Assembly (NCBI RefSeq): GCF_001545155.1
Contig: NZ_CP014226.1
Span: 427,153 to 491,152 of the forward strand
DNA length: 64,000 bases
From: Halomonas chromatireducens
GTDB taxonomy: Bacteria > Pseudomonadota > Gammaproteobacteria > Pseudomonadales > Halomonadaceae
Direction of reading: 5' to 3'
A model generated the notes under the pieces. The model saw only the letters and a list, made by a program, of their open reading frames with translations, was not told the origin of the DNA and ran no database searches. Below, piece after piece: positions 10,570 through 19,897 of this stretch; position 1 is the stretch's first letter, and each line of letters starts with the position of its first letter. A program made the position numbers and the translations under genes.

Positions 10570-11034
10570 ATGCCAATGCTGAAGATCCTTGTAGGAACCA
10601 TGTATGGTGGCGCGCTCGATGTCGCCGAACAGGTCAAGCCGCTATTCGAGTCGGCCGGCTATGAGGTGGACATCCTCGAACAGCCGACCGTCTCGGACTT
10701 GACCGATTCCCCCACCGATCTTGCGCTTTTCTGCGTCTCCACCACCGGTAGCGGTGACTTTCCCGGCAACTTCGTCCCTTTCGCCCGTGGTCTCGATGAG
10801 CAGAGCCCAGGGCTTACTGACTTACGTTACGGCGTGATTGCGCTGGGTGACAGTTCCTACGGTGATACCTTCTGCGGTGCCGGCCGGCAGCTGGATGAGA
10901 TGCTCCAGGGGCTGGGAGCCAACCGTTTGGGAGAGCGCCTGGAAATCGATGCCATGGAAACGTTCATGGCCGATGATGCGGCGATCCCCTGGGTGGAAGA
11001 GTGGATCGATGCCCAGCGGCTGAAGGTGGCCTGA
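10570..11034 (+). CDS. MioC-like flavodoxin
   Basis: The 154-aa single-domain flavodoxin begins with a beta strand and the FMN phosphate loop (LVGTMYGGALDVAEQV, residues 6-21). It continues with CVSTTGSGDFPGNF (about 55-68) and YGVIALGDSSYGDTFCGAG (about 88-106), the two isoalloxazine-contacting loops. This pattern is that of MioC and the CysJ/P450-reductase flavodoxin domain, and not of FldA. It probably carries electrons in the cytoplasm. The IscR-like operator in its promoter would fit a role as an iron-free substitute for ferredoxin. The next gene overlaps its stop codon (TGATG), so the two are translationally coupled. Confidence 0.8.
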   Translation: MPMLKILVGTMYGGALDVAEQVKPLFESAGYEVDILEQPTVSDLTDSPTDLALFCVSTTGSGDFPGNFVPFARGLDEQSPGLTDLRYGVIALGDSSYGDTFCGAGRQLDEMLQGLGANRLGERLEIDAMETFMADDAAIPWVEEWIDAQRLKVA

Positions 11035-11405
11035 TGAACGCCTCGCCGACAGCCGAGCGGCTGAGCGTCATGCTGGGCCTGCTGGTGCTGATGCTCTCCA
11101 CCATACCGCGCTACCTGGCGGGTGGGCACGACAATCGCCTGACCATGATCACGCTCGCCCTGGTCGTTGTTGCGGCCGTGACGGTGGTGCACTGGCGCAT
11201 GCTGGAAGCGAGCGAGCGACGTCGCCTGCCGATGCTGCTCAAGCGCTTTGGTGCCTCGCTGCTTGCCGGCCTGGGGCTGATGGGCGCCTGGCACGCCCTG
11301 ATGACCGACTGGATCAGCTGGCAGCTGTTCATCGCCCACGCCGCCACGGCTGGGTTGCTGATGCACGTTCTGTGGCTGCTGTGGCGCCCGGCGGAGTCTC
11401 GGTAG
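11034..11405 (+). CDS. Small integral membrane protein of unknown function
   Basis: I do not recognise this 123-aa protein. It has about four hydrophobic segments (SVMLGLLVLMLSTIP; MITLALVVVAAVTVVHW; FGASLLAGLGLMGAWHALM; FIAHAATAGLLMHVLWLLW), so it is largely membrane-embedded with short loops and a basic loop (EASERRRLPMLLKRFG). The ATG overlaps the flavodoxin stop by one base, implying coupled expression, so it may be a membrane partner of that flavodoxin. That is inference from position only. The gene ends at the edge of the repeat region. Confidence 0.6.
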   Translation: MNASPTAERLSVMLGLLVLMLSTIPRYLAGGHDNRLTMITLALVVVAAVTVVHWRMLEASERRRLPMLLKRFGASLLAGLGLMGAWHALMTDWISWQLFIAHAATAGLLMHVLWLLWRPAESR

Positions 11406-11443
11406 GCGTCGTTGACAATAATGAATCCGCCGAGGCGACTGGC

Positions 11444-11696
11444 GCGACGCGGAGTCGGAGCGCCGAACCGAGCGCTCCAACAGCGATTCTTGCCACCGAC
11501 GGTGCCACGCCGTTGTTGGAGTATCTTCAGATCACGACTGGAGGCCGAAGGCCTCCCGGCGGTGTTGCCAATGCTGGTGATTGCCGCCAACGCTGGCAGC
11601 CTCCGCCGGGGCGCCTGGCGGCGCCAGTCGCGATGGGAACCAGCGCTCCAACAGCTGTTTTTTCCTGCCGTGGTGATGACCGCCAAGGCGCCAGTC
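11444..11696. repeat. 253-bp tandem intergenic repeat, copy 1
   Basis: The copy begins at GCGACGCGGAGTCGGAGCGC and recurs 253 bp later with few differences. It contains several inverted repeats: CTCCAACA/TGTTGGAG, the hairpin GAGGCC-GAA-GGCCTC at 11541-11555, and GGCGCC palindromes. Open frames across it are repeat artefacts. It fills the stretch between the membrane protein gene and ppnN, which holds no other gene. Confidence 0.85.
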
Positions 11697-11949
11697 GCGA
11701 CGCGGAGTCGGAGCGCCGAACCGAGCGCTCCAGCAGCGATTCTATCCACCGGCGGTGCCACGCCGTTGTTGGAGTATCTTCAGATCACGACTGGAGGCCG
11801 CAGGCCTCCCGGCGGTGTTGCCAATGCTGGTGATTGCCGCCAGCGTTGGCAGCTTCCTCCGAGGGGCCTTTCGGCGCCAGTCGCGATGGGAACCAACGCT
11901 CCAACAGCTGTTTTTTCCTGCCTCGGCAACGACCGCCGGGGCGCCTGGT
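11697..11949. repeat. 253-bp tandem intergenic repeat, copy 2
   Basis: This is a direct copy of the preceding unit at an exact offset of 253 bp. The central hairpin is GAGGCC-GCA-GGCCTC at 11794-11808, so the arms are kept while the loop changes. The unit ends 11 bp from the ppnN stop codon. A partial third copy lies at 27535-27661. Confidence 0.85.
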
Positions 11950-11960
11950 GGCGCCAGTCC

Positions 11961-13325
11961 CTATACCAGCCGGTAGCAGGGCTCGTAATCGCGACCCGGT
12001 GGCTTCATCCGCCCCTGTGCAACAAAGGACCCCAGCAGCTCGTCGAGCCGCCGCATCAGTTCCGGTTCTGCGTGCAGAGAGAAGGGGCCTTTCGCCTCGA
12101 TGGCGCGAATTCCGTTCTCCTTGACGTTTCCAGCGACGATACCGGAAAACGCTCGGCGCAGGTTGGCGGCAAGTTCGTGGACTGGTTGGTTCCTGTGCAA
12201 CGCTAAGCTGCCCATGGCTTCGTGGGTCGGCTCGAAGGTTTCCTGAAAGTCGCGGGCAATGGTCAGGCGCCAGTTATAGTGATAGGCGTCCTGATGTTCA
12301 CGGCGAAAGTTTGTGACGTCGTCGATACCTTCGCGCATGATACGGGCCACTTCGGTGGGGTCGTCGACGATGATGCGGTACTTGGAACGCACTTGCTCGC
12401 CCAGGGTATAGACCAGAAATTCGTCGATACGCTTGAAATAGTCTGAGGCGCTGGCGGGACCGGTGAAGATGACCGGCATGCGCATGTTGGCATTGTCTGG
12501 ATGAAGCAGAATGCCTAGCAAATATAGGATTTCCTCGGCGGTGCCGACCCCGCCGGGGAACACGATGATACCGTGGCCGAGGCGAATGAAGGCTTCAAGG
12601 CGCTTCTCGATGTCTGGCATCACCACCAGTTCATTGACCAGCGGGTTGGGGGCCTCGGCGGCAATGATGCCCGGCTCGGAAATACCGAGATAACGGCCGT
12701 CCTGGATACGCTGCTTGGCATGGGCCAGGTTGGCGCCTTTCATCGGCCCCTTCATGGCGCCGGGCCCGCAGCCAGTGCAGATGTCCAGCTCACGCAGCCC
12801 CAGGTGGTAGCCCACGTCCTTGGTGTATTCATACTCTTCGCGGGCGATGGAATGGCCGCCCCAGCATACAACGATACTCGGGTCCCGCCCCGGTTTCAGG
12901 GTGCCGGCCTTGCGCAGAATGTGGAACACGGCGTTGGTTGTCCCTTCGGCCGTGGTCAGGTCGAAGCGGGAATGGTGCTGGATTTCGTTATAGACATAGA
13001 CGATATCGCGCAAAACTGAGGAGAGGTGCCCACGAATGCCGCGAATCATCTTGCCATCGACGAAGGCTTCAGCCGGAGCGTTGGTCACCTTGAGGCGAAT
13101 GCCGCGGTCTTGCTGTATCACCTCGATATCGAAGTCGTGGTAGGTTTCCATCAGCACCAGGCTGTCGTCCGTCATGTTGCCGGAACTGAGCACCGCCAGG
13201 GCGCAGCGGCGCAGCAGATCATGGAGGCCTGCCTTGGACGTGTCGCGTAGCCGGTTGACTTCATGTTGGGAAAGTACTTCCAGGCTGCCCAGAGGGGAAA
13301 CGGTGCTGGAGATGGTGTCGGGCAT
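11961..13325 (-). CDS. ppnN: Pyrimidine/purine nucleotide 5'-monophosphate nucleosidase
   Basis: PpnN (YgdH) hydrolyses nucleoside monophosphates to base and ribose 5-phosphate and is tuned by (p)ppGpp. The 454-aa length equals the E. coli protein. The Rossmann LOG-type core is visible: CWGGHSIAREEYEY, the GCGPGAMKGPMKGA loop, and the signature PGGVGTAEEILYLLGI (about 265-280) with the catalytic Glu. Flanking N- and C-terminal regions match the PpnN architecture, which ordinary LOG cytokinin hydrolases lack. It is monocistronic; the 253-bp repeat array lies just past its stop and may act as terminator. Confidence 0.93.
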   Translation of the reverse strand: MPDTISSTVSPLGSLEVLSQHEVNRLRDTSKAGLHDLLRRCALAVLSSGNMTDDSLVLMETYHDFDIEVIQQDRGIRLKVTNAPAEAFVDGKMIRGIRGHLSSVLRDIVYVYNEIQHHSRFDLTTAEGTTNAVFHILRKAGTLKPGRDPSIVVCWGGHSIAREEYEYTKDVGYHLGLRELDICTGCGPGAMKGPMKGANLAHAKQRIQDGRYLGISEPGIIAAEAPNPLVNELVVMPDIEKRLEAFIRLGHGIIVFPGGVGTAEEILYLLGILLHPDNANMRMPVIFTGPASASDYFKRIDEFLVYTLGEQVRSKYRIIVDDPTEVARIMREGIDDVTNFRREHQDAYHYNWRLTIARDFQETFEPTHEAMGSLALHRNQPVHELAANLRRAFSGIVAGNVKENGIRAIEAKGPFSLHAEPELMRRLDELLGSFVAQGRMKPPGRDYEPCYRLV

Positions 13326-13503
13326 GGAACGGTCCTTGTCAGGTCAGGTTGGCGGACGATCTCGGGGGAGCAAGGCCGCCGGATAGGGTCTGGTTAATCT
13401 TCGAATCCTACCATGAGCTTGCCCAGGGCGCAGCGCTGCGCGGCTTGAGCGGTACTGGTAGAATGGCGGCTATCAGGCCCTGGCCGCATCGCAAGCGAAG
13501 CCC

Positions 13504-14418
13504 ATGTTCAACGCTCAATATTTCCGTACCTTCATCACACTGGTAGAGACCGGCAGCTTCACTCGCACGGCCGAACGGCTTGAGATGACCCAGCCTGGCG
13601 TCAGCCAGCACGTGCGAAAGCTTGAACACTATCTCGACAAGTCGTTGCTGGAGCGTCACGGCCGCCGCTTCGCGCTGACCGAGGCCGGTCGGCGCGCCTA
13701 TGATTACGGCCTTCGCCTGTTCACCGAGCATGAGCAGTTCCGACACTCGCTGGACGATGAGGCCCTGGATACCGGGGAATGCCGGATAGGCTCGCCGGGT
13801 AGTGTCGGGCTGATGCTGTACCCCTATATTCTTGGGCAGCAGCAGATGTACCCGGGCCTGACGGTCAGCTACAGCTTCGCCTTCAGTCATGAGATCGTTG
13901 CCGATGTGCTGGCCGGCCGGCACGACCTGGGCATCATTACTGAACCGGTTCGACATCCTGAGCTGGATTGTTCGCAATGGCACCAGGAGCCGCTTTGCCT
14001 GGTTGTCCCCGCCGATTTTGCCGGGACAACGCTTAGCGAACTGATGGGCATCGGCTTCATCAACTACTCCGACGGCGTCAACCATGCCGGCGCGCTGCTG
14101 CGCAGCAACTTTCCCGATGAGTTCCGTTCAATGAGCCAGTTTCGCCGTCAGGGCTTTACCAATGAGGTAGCCATGGTGCTGGATGCAGTGGCTCGTGGGC
14201 TCGGCTTTACGGTGGTCTCGCGCCTGGTACTCGAGACCTCTCCCTGGCAGCGGCAGGTCAAGGAGCTCGATCTTCCGGTGGTGGAGCATGAATCCCTGCA
14301 CCTGGTCACCCGCACCAGTAGCCGGGTCCCCCGTCGTTATGAGCGTCTGCTGGAGGGGTTTCGCGAACAGCGGTTGCGGGAGCGCTTTGGATACAGCGAT
14401 GGGGCGCCGGCCATTTGA
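13504..14418 (+). CDS. LysR-family transcriptional regulator
   Basis: The 304-aa protein has an N-terminal winged helix (residues 1-62, FRTFITLVETGSFTRTAERLEMTQPGVSQHVRKLE) and a periplasmic-binding-protein-like effector domain (about 90-295). It is divergent from ppnN, with 178 bp between the starts, and convergent with gcvP across a strong hairpin. LysR proteins often control the divergent neighbour, but ppnN is a housekeeping gene, so the target and ligand are unknown. Nothing in the effector domain let me assign a subfamily. Confidence 0.85.
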   Translation: MFNAQYFRTFITLVETGSFTRTAERLEMTQPGVSQHVRKLEHYLDKSLLERHGRRFALTEAGRRAYDYGLRLFTEHEQFRHSLDDEALDTGECRIGSPGSVGLMLYPYILGQQQMYPGLTVSYSFAFSHEIVADVLAGRHDLGIITEPVRHPELDCSQWHQEPLCLVVPADFAGTTLSELMGIGFINYSDGVNHAGALLRSNFPDEFRSMSQFRRQGFTNEVAMVLDAVARGLGFTVVSRLVLETSPWQRQVKELDLPVVEHESLHLVTRTSSRVPRRYERLLEGFREQRLRERFGYSDGAPAI

Positions 14419-14442
14419 CGCATCGGAAGCACCGTGACTGGA

Positions 14443-14477
14443 ACGCAATCGACCCGCCGCTGGCGGGTCGATTGCGT
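14443..14477. terminator. Bidirectional hairpin between lysR and gcvP
   Basis: The arms form a perfect 16-bp inverted repeat (ACGCAATCGACCCGCC and its complement) with a 3-nt GCT loop. It lies between convergent stops, with no strong T-run on either side. Confidence 0.75.
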
Positions 14478-14496
14478 AAGGGCAGGAATTCTCCAG

Positions 14497-17391
14497 TCAG
14501 TCACGATACTCGTCGATGCTGGGGCAGGAGCAGATCAGCTGCCGATCGCCGAAGACGTTATCGACGCGGTTGACCGCCGGCCATACCTTGGCGGCCTTGA
14601 CTGCGTCGGAGGGAAAGGCGCCGAGCTCTCGGGCATAGGGGCGATCCCAGGCGTCGTCCATCAGGTCGGCCATGGTATGTGGCGCGTTGACGAGCGGGTT
14701 GTCATTCGCCGGCCACTCGCCAGCTTCCACCGCCGCGATCTCCTTGCGAATGCTGATCATGGCATCGCAGAAGCGATCGATCTCGTAGCGAGACTCCGAC
14801 TCGGTGGGTTCGACCATCAGGGTGCCGGGCACCGGGAAGGACATGGTCGGGGCGTGAAATCCGTAGTCCATGAGCCGCTTGGCGATATCCTCCTCGCTGA
14901 TGCCGGAGGTCGCCTTGAGCGTGCGGATGTCGATGATGCATTCGTGTGCCACGGTGCCGTTGACGCCACGGTACAGCACCGGATAGTGCGCCTCGAGGCG
15001 CCTGGCGACATAGTTGGCGTTGAGGATGGCCAGCTCGGTGGCTTCGCGCAGGCCGCGGGCGCCCATCATTTTGATATAGGCCCATGAGATCGGCAGGATC
15101 GATGCGCTGCCGAATGCCGCCGCCGAGACGGCGCCGCAGTCGGCATTGACGCCTGCGATCGGCGTGACCACGTGGTTGGAGACGTAGGGCGCCAGGTGCG
15201 CCTTGACCCCAATGGGGCCCATGCCAGGCCCGCCGCCACCGTGGGGGATGCAGAAGGTCTTGTGCAGGTTCAGGTGCGAGACGTCGCCACCGAAGTCGCC
15301 GGGGCGGGACAGGCCAACTTGGGCGTTCATGTTGGCGCCGTCGATATATACCTGACCACCGTGCTGATGGACGATTGAACAGGCTTCCCGCACCCCTTCC
15401 TCGAATACGCCATGCGTTGAGGGATAGGTCAGCATGATCGCCGAGAGAGCATCGCTATGCTGGGCGGCCTTGGCGCGCAGGTCGTCGAGGTCGATGTTGC
15501 CGTTGCTGTCGCACTCGACTACCACCACTTTCATGTGGGCCATGGCGGCAGAGGCGGGGTTGGTGCCGTGGGCCGAGCTGGGTATCAGGCAGATGTCGCG
15601 ATGCCCTTGTCCCTCGGCCTGCTGGTAGCGGCGGATTGCAACCAGTCCGGCATATTCGCCCTGGGCACCGGAATTGGGCTGCATTGAAATATGCTCATAG
15701 CCGGTGATTTCGACCAGGAAGGCGGCCAGCTCATCGATCATCTGCTGGTAGCCGGCCACCTGGTTGCGCGGGGCGAACGGGTGGATCTGTCCGAATTCCG
15801 GCCAGGTGACGGGGATCATCTCGCTGGTCGCATTCAGCTTCATGGTGCAGGAGCCCAGCGGGATCATCGCATGGGTGAGCGACAGGTCCTTATTCTCCAG
15901 TCGCTTGAGGTAGCGAAGCATCTCGGTCTCGCTGCGGTAGCGCTGGAAGGTCGGGTGATCGAGAAAGCCCGACTCGCGGCGGCAGGCGGCAGGAATACCT
16001 GTCTTGCCTGAATTGACCACGGTCTCATCCAGTGCGGAGACCGACATGCCGTGTTCCTCGCCGAGGATGACATCGAAGAGGGTGTCGAGATCGTGGGCGG
16101 TCGTGGTCTCGTCGAGACTGACGCCGATGTCGCCATTGTCGAAATAGCGCAGGTTGATCTCGTGGGTCATGGCCCGGCCGTGAATCTTGCCGGCATCGAC
16201 GCCGGTCAGGCGCAGGGTGTCGAACCAGCTGTCGTGGGCAAGCTTTACGCCCTTGCTGGCCACGCCCTCGGCGAGAATAGTGGTCAGGCGATGAATGCGC
16301 GTGGCGATGGTGGTGAGCCCCTCGGCGCCATGGTAGACGGCGTAGAAGCCTGCCATGTTGGCCAGCAGGGCCTGGGCGGTACAGATGTTGGAGGTGGCCT
16401 TCTCGCGACGGATGTGCTGCTCGCGGGTCTGCATCGCCATGCGCAGGGCGGTGTTGCCACGGGAGTCCCTGGAGACGCCGATGATGCGCCCCGGGATCGA
16501 GCGCTTGAGCTTGTCCGTGGTGGCAAAGAAGGCGGCATGGGGGCCGCCGAAGCCCATGGGTACGCCGAAGCGCTGGCTGCTGCCCACCACGATATCGGCG
16601 CCCAGGGCGCCCGGCTCCTTGAGCAGCACCAGGCTCATGATGTCGGCGGCCACGCAGGTCATCACGCCCTTCTCTCGCGCCGTGGCGAGCAGTGGCGCCA
16701 GATCGCGGACCTCGCCACTTTGCCCCGGGTACTGGAGCAGGGCGCCGAAGACGTCGTGTTCGGCAAGACTGTCTACGGCGTCGACGATCAGCTGGAAGCC
16801 GAAGTAATGGGCGCGGGTGCGCACCACGTCCAGGGTCTGCGGCAGCACGTCGTCGGCGACGAAGAAGGCGTTGCTCTTCGACTTCTTGTTGGCGCGCTGG
16901 CACAGCGCCATGGCTTCGGCCGCCGCAGTGGCTTCATCCAGCAGTGAGGCGTTGGCCAGCTCCATGCCGGTGAGGTCCATCACCATCTGCTGAAAATTGA
17001 GCAACCCTTCGAGACGGCCCTGGGCGATCTCCGGCTGGTAAGGGGTGTAGGCCGTGTACCAGCCAGGGTTCTCGAGAACATTGCGCTGTATTACAGCAGG
17101 GACATGGGTGTTGTAGTAGCCTTGGCCGATGTATGTCTTGAAGACCTTGTTCTGGCGGGCCAGGCGCTTCAGGTAGTCCAGCGCCTCGGCCTCGCTGCGG
17201 GGCGGATCCAGATCCAGCTCTCTCCCCAGTCGAATATCCGCCGGCACCGTGCGCTCGATCAGGGCGTCCAGGCTTTCCATTTCCAGTGACGCCAGCATGG
17301 CGGCGATGTCATCGGTACCGGGTCCGTTGTGGCGTCGGATGAAGGCGTCGTGATCGGCCAGTTCGGCCAGGCGGCGATTGTCAAAAGCCAT
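14497..17391 (-). CDS. gcvP: Glycine decarboxylase, P protein of the glycine cleavage system
   Basis: The PLP enzyme decarboxylates glycine and passes the aminomethyl group to the lipoyl arm of GcvH. The 964-aa length fits the single-chain form (both P-protein halves fused). Visible signatures: [18 protein letters not shown] and [10 protein letters not shown] in the N-half; [25 protein letters not shown], and [20 protein letters not shown] with the PLP lysine (HKTF) in the C-half. The gcvH gene is 64 bp upstream on the same strand, whereas gcvT lies in the opposite operon behind a symporter. This step would take the glycine produced by betaine catabolism. Confidence 0.97.
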   Translation of the reverse strand: MAFDNRRLAELADHDAFIRRHNGPGTDDIAAMLASLEMESLDALIERTVPADIRLGRELDLDPPRSEAEALDYLKRLARQNKVFKTYIGQGYYNTHVPAVIQRNVLENPGWYTAYTPYQPEIAQGRLEGLLNFQQMVMDLTGMELANASLLDEATAAAEAMALCQRANKKSKSNAFFVADDVLPQTLDVVRTRAHYFGFQLIVDAVDSLAEHDVFGALLQYPGQSGEVRDLAPLLATAREKGVMTCVAADIMSLVLLKEPGALGADIVVGSSQRFGVPMGFGGPHAAFFATTDKLKRSIPGRIIGVSRDSRGNTALRMAMQTREQHIRREKATSNICTAQALLANMAGFYAVYHGAEGLTTIATRIHRLTTILAEGVASKGVKLAHDSWFDTLRLTGVDAGKIHGRAMTHEINLRYFDNGDIGVSLDETTTAHDLDTLFDVILGEEHGMSVSALDETVVNSGKTGIPAACRRESGFLDHPTFQRYRSETEMLRYLKRLENKDLSLTHAMIPLGSCTMKLNATSEMIPVTWPEFGQIHPFAPRNQVAGYQQMIDELAAFLVEITGYEHISMQPNSGAQGEYAGLVAIRRYQQAEGQGHRDICLIPSSAHGTNPASAAMAHMKVVVVECDSNGNIDLDDLRAKAAQHSDALSAIMLTYPSTHGVFEEGVREACSIVHQHGGQVYIDGANMNAQVGLSRPGDFGGDVSHLNLHKTFCIPHGGGGPGMGPIGVKAHLAPYVSNHVVTPIAGVNADCGAVSAAAFGSASILPISWAYIKMMGARGLREATELAILNANYVARRLEAHYPVLYRGVNGTVAHECIIDIRTLKATSGISEEDIAKRLMDYGFHAPTMSFPVPGTLMVEPTESESRYEIDRFCDAMISIRKEIAAVEAGEWPANDNPLVNAPHTMADLMDDAWDRPYARELGAFPSDAVKAAKVWPAVNRVDNVFGDRQLICSCPSIDEYRD

Positions 17392-17455
17392 GGAGCACCC
17401 TGTCGATAGAAAGTAATGAGCCCGGCCACCGTGGGCCGGGTGATAGCAGCGGGGA

Positions 17456-17845
17456 TCAATCTTCGGCGGTAATCGCCTGGTAGGCGTCGGCGTCGAGCAG
17501 GTCGTCGAGGCTGGCGGTATCTTCCATACGCACTTTCATGATCCAGCCACCCTCGTAGGGCGTCTCGTTGATCGTCTCCGGCGAGTCTTCCAGCGCCTCG
17601 TTGACTTCGATGATCTCGCCAGTCACCGGTGCATAGAGGTCTGAGGCGGCCTTTACCGACTCGATCACTCCAAACTCGTCGCCCTTAGCCAGATTGCGTC
17701 CTACGTCGGGGAGCTCTACGAATACCACGTCTCCCAGGGCTTCCTGGGCATGGTCGGTGATGCCGATGGTGACAGTGCCGTCGCCATTGTCCAGCACCCA
17801 TTCATGGCTGTCGTTGTAGCGCAGATTGGCGGGAATCGTGCTCAT
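17456..17845 (-). CDS. gcvH: Glycine cleavage system H protein
   Basis: The lipoyl carrier (129 aa) shuttles the aminomethyl group between GcvP, GcvT and lipoamide dehydrogenase. The lipoylated lysine sits in [20 protein letters not shown] (about residues 60-79). The N-terminal [10 protein letters not shown] and the C-terminal [10 protein letters not shown] are standard. It is first in the gcvHP minus-strand operon. The region before it (17846-18383) is the divergent promoter region shared with the symporter gene. Confidence 0.97.
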   Translation of the reverse strand: MSTIPANLRYNDSHEWVLDNGDGTVTIGITDHAQEALGDVVFVELPDVGRNLAKGDEFGVIESVKAASDLYAPVTGEIIEVNEALEDSPETINETPYEGGWIMKVRMEDTASLDDLLDADAYQAITAED

Positions 17846-18383
17846 GATGGTTTTCCTATACGAAAAAGGTTTCTGAACAGTTGAATGCTAACGCCATTGA
17901 CGGCGTTTGGCGAGTCCCTGTGCCTGGCTGGTTCAACGGTGTTGATGCGTGTTCCAGCAGGTTGGTGGGAGAGCAGTACGAGCCGGCGGCGGCACGCATC
18001 TCCGCTATGTCAGGTTACTACCGCTGCTGATACCAGTCGATTCTCCTGTTAGACAGTTCCTTCTGCGCTCACTAGCCTTTAGCCAGGCCTGCGCGAGACG
18101 ATGCCACGGCTGCGCGTGACTGGAGTGCCGAGGTGGGAGAGAGTAGATGCTTGTTTCCGATACGAAACACGCGTTACGCTTTCACGCCAGCGCAAGCTCT
18201 GACTTGGAAAGTGGACTCTTCGATGGGGTGGCATTTTGACGGTGGATTCCGCTATGGTACGCCGGTTTGTGTCGCTGATCGTTCGAGTAAGTTGGTAGTG
18301 GCAAGATTAACGTTGGTGCCGGTGCATTCGGGTCGTGCATTGGCAGCCCCAACAACACATCCATACAACAGAGGGAAGCGTGC
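17846..18383. other. Divergent intergenic region between gcvH and the symporter gene
   Basis: No convincing gene lies in these 538 bp. I see a small hairpin AACGCC-N6-GGCGTT at 17890-17907, two similar GGTGGGAGAG stretches (near 17964 and 18132) and an inverted repeat GTTTC-N6-GAAAC at 18153-18168. The region must hold both promoters. I looked for a glycine riboswitch on both strands and could not find its conserved core. Confidence 0.5.
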
Positions 18384-19790
18384 GTGGAAACGTTGACAGC
18401 ACTATTTACGGCCATCAACAGCGTGGTGTGGGGCCCGCTGATGCTGATTCTCCTGCTGGGCGTCGGCTTGTACCTACAGCTTGGCCTGAAATTCATGCCT
18501 ATCCGCAAGCTGGGCATCGGTTTCAAGCTGATGTGGCAGGGGCGTGAGGCCAAGCCGGCACCGGGCGACAAGAAGCGAGTGGAAGAGGAGGGTGAGATAT
18601 CTCCCTTCAATGCTTTGATGACGGCGCTTTCGGCTACGATCGGCACGGGGAATATCGCCGGTGTGGCAACCGCAATCGCCCTGGGTGGGCCTGGGGCGAT
18701 CTTCTGGATGTGGATCACGGCACTGGTGGGCATGGCAACCAAGTTTGCGGAAGCGGTGCTGGCGGTGCGCTTTCGTGAGACTGACAGTACCGGCTATCAC
18801 GTCGGTGGGCCGATGTTCTACATCAAGAATGGCCTCGGCAAGAAGTGGCTTTGGCTGGGCGGCGCCTTTGCCTTCTTCGGCGCCGTCGCTGCCTTCGGGA
18901 TCGGTAACACCGTGCAGTCCAACTCCGTCGCGGATGCCCTGGATTCCACCTTCAATATCCCGCACTGGCTGACAGGTGTGGTGATCATGGTTCTGGCCGG
19001 GGCGGTCATCCTGGGCGGCATCAAGCGTATCGCCAAGGTGGCGGGCAAGCTGGTGCCGATCATGGGCATCCTCTATATCCTGGCGGGGTTGCTCGTCCTG
19101 ATCGTCAATGCCGGTCAGATCGGTGAAGCCTTCGGACTGATCTTCTACTATGCCTTCAACCCCCATGCAGCGGCGGGCGGCTTTGCCGGGGCAGCCGTGA
19201 TGGCAGCCATCCGCTTTGGTGTGGCGCGAGGCATCTTCTCCAACGAGGCTGGCCTGGGTAGTGCGCCTATCGCCCATGCCGCCGCCAAGACCAAGAACCC
19301 TGTCCGCCAGGGCTTGATCGCCATGTTGGGTACCTTCATCGATACTATCATCGTCTGTACCATCACGGCGCTGGTGATCCTGACGTCCACAGTGTGGATC
19401 GATGGTGAGCAGGGCGCTTCACTGACGGCGCTTTCCTTCGATGCGGCCCTGCCGGGCTTTGGCAACCAGGTCGTCTCGGTGGCGCTGGCAGTATTTGCCT
19501 TCACCACCATCTTGGGATGGTCCTTCTATGGTGAAAAGTGCTTCCAGTTCCTGTTCGGGACCCGGTCGATCATGCTCTATCGCACACTGTTCGTGCTTGC
19601 CATTCCCCTGGGGGCAATGGCGCAGTTGGGCTTCATCTGGCTGATGGCTGATACCTTCAACGCCATGATGGCGATTCCCAACCTGATTGCCCTGGCACTG
19701 CTCTCGCCGGTGGTATTCAAGGTGACCCGGGACTATTTCGATGGCAAGGAGGTCCTGCCGGGCGAGGATCTCGATCACGGCCAGCGTTGA
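18384..19790 (+). CDS. Alanine/glycine:sodium symporter (AgcS family)
   Basis: This integral membrane carrier (468 aa, about 11 hydrophobic segments) imports alanine or glycine with Na+. Family signatures include NALMTALSATIGTGNIAGVATAI (about 71-93), YHVGGPMFYIKNGLG and GIFSNEAGLGSAPIAHAAAKT (about 284-304). The start is GTG at 18384 with GAGGGAAG upstream. It lies 107 bp before gcvT in the same direction. Pairing an AgcS carrier with gcvT suggests that glycine is an imported substrate and that both respond to glycine supply. Confidence 0.9.
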   Translation: METLTALFTAINSVVWGPLMLILLLGVGLYLQLGLKFMPIRKLGIGFKLMWQGREAKPAPGDKKRVEEEGEISPFNALMTALSATIGTGNIAGVATAIALGGPGAIFWMWITALVGMATKFAEAVLAVRFRETDSTGYHVGGPMFYIKNGLGKKWLWLGGAFAFFGAVAAFGIGNTVQSNSVADALDSTFNIPHWLTGVVIMVLAGAVILGGIKRIAKVAGKLVPIMGILYILAGLLVLIVNAGQIGEAFGLIFYYAFNPHAAAGGFAGAAVMAAIRFGVARGIFSNEAGLGSAPIAHAAAKTKNPVRQGLIAMLGTFIDTIIVCTITALVILTSTVWIDGEQGASLTALSFDAALPGFGNQVVSVALAVFAFTTILGWSFYGEKCFQFLFGTRSIMLYRTLFVLAIPLGAMAQLGFIWLMADTFNAMMAIPNLIALALLSPVVFKVTRDYFDGKEVLPGEDLDHGQR

Positions 19791-19897
19791 TTTCGGGAAC
19801 CGGCAATTCGATAGGCGTCCACTGGGCGCCTTTGCTACCGCTGAAACCCGCGTTCGGATATTTCGTCCACCACCTATCACTACCCGAGGACTTCCGC

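Noticed and set aside
11412..12206. Long open frames over 11412-12206
   Set aside because: They read through the two tandem repeat units and into ppnN antisense; the protein repeats itself exactly because the DNA does.
17846..18383. Possible glycine riboswitch before the symporter or gcvH
   Set aside because: Repeated GGTGGGAGAG stretches looked suggestive, but the conserved aptamer core (CCGAAGGGGCAA-like and CTCTCAGGC-like segments) is absent on both strands.
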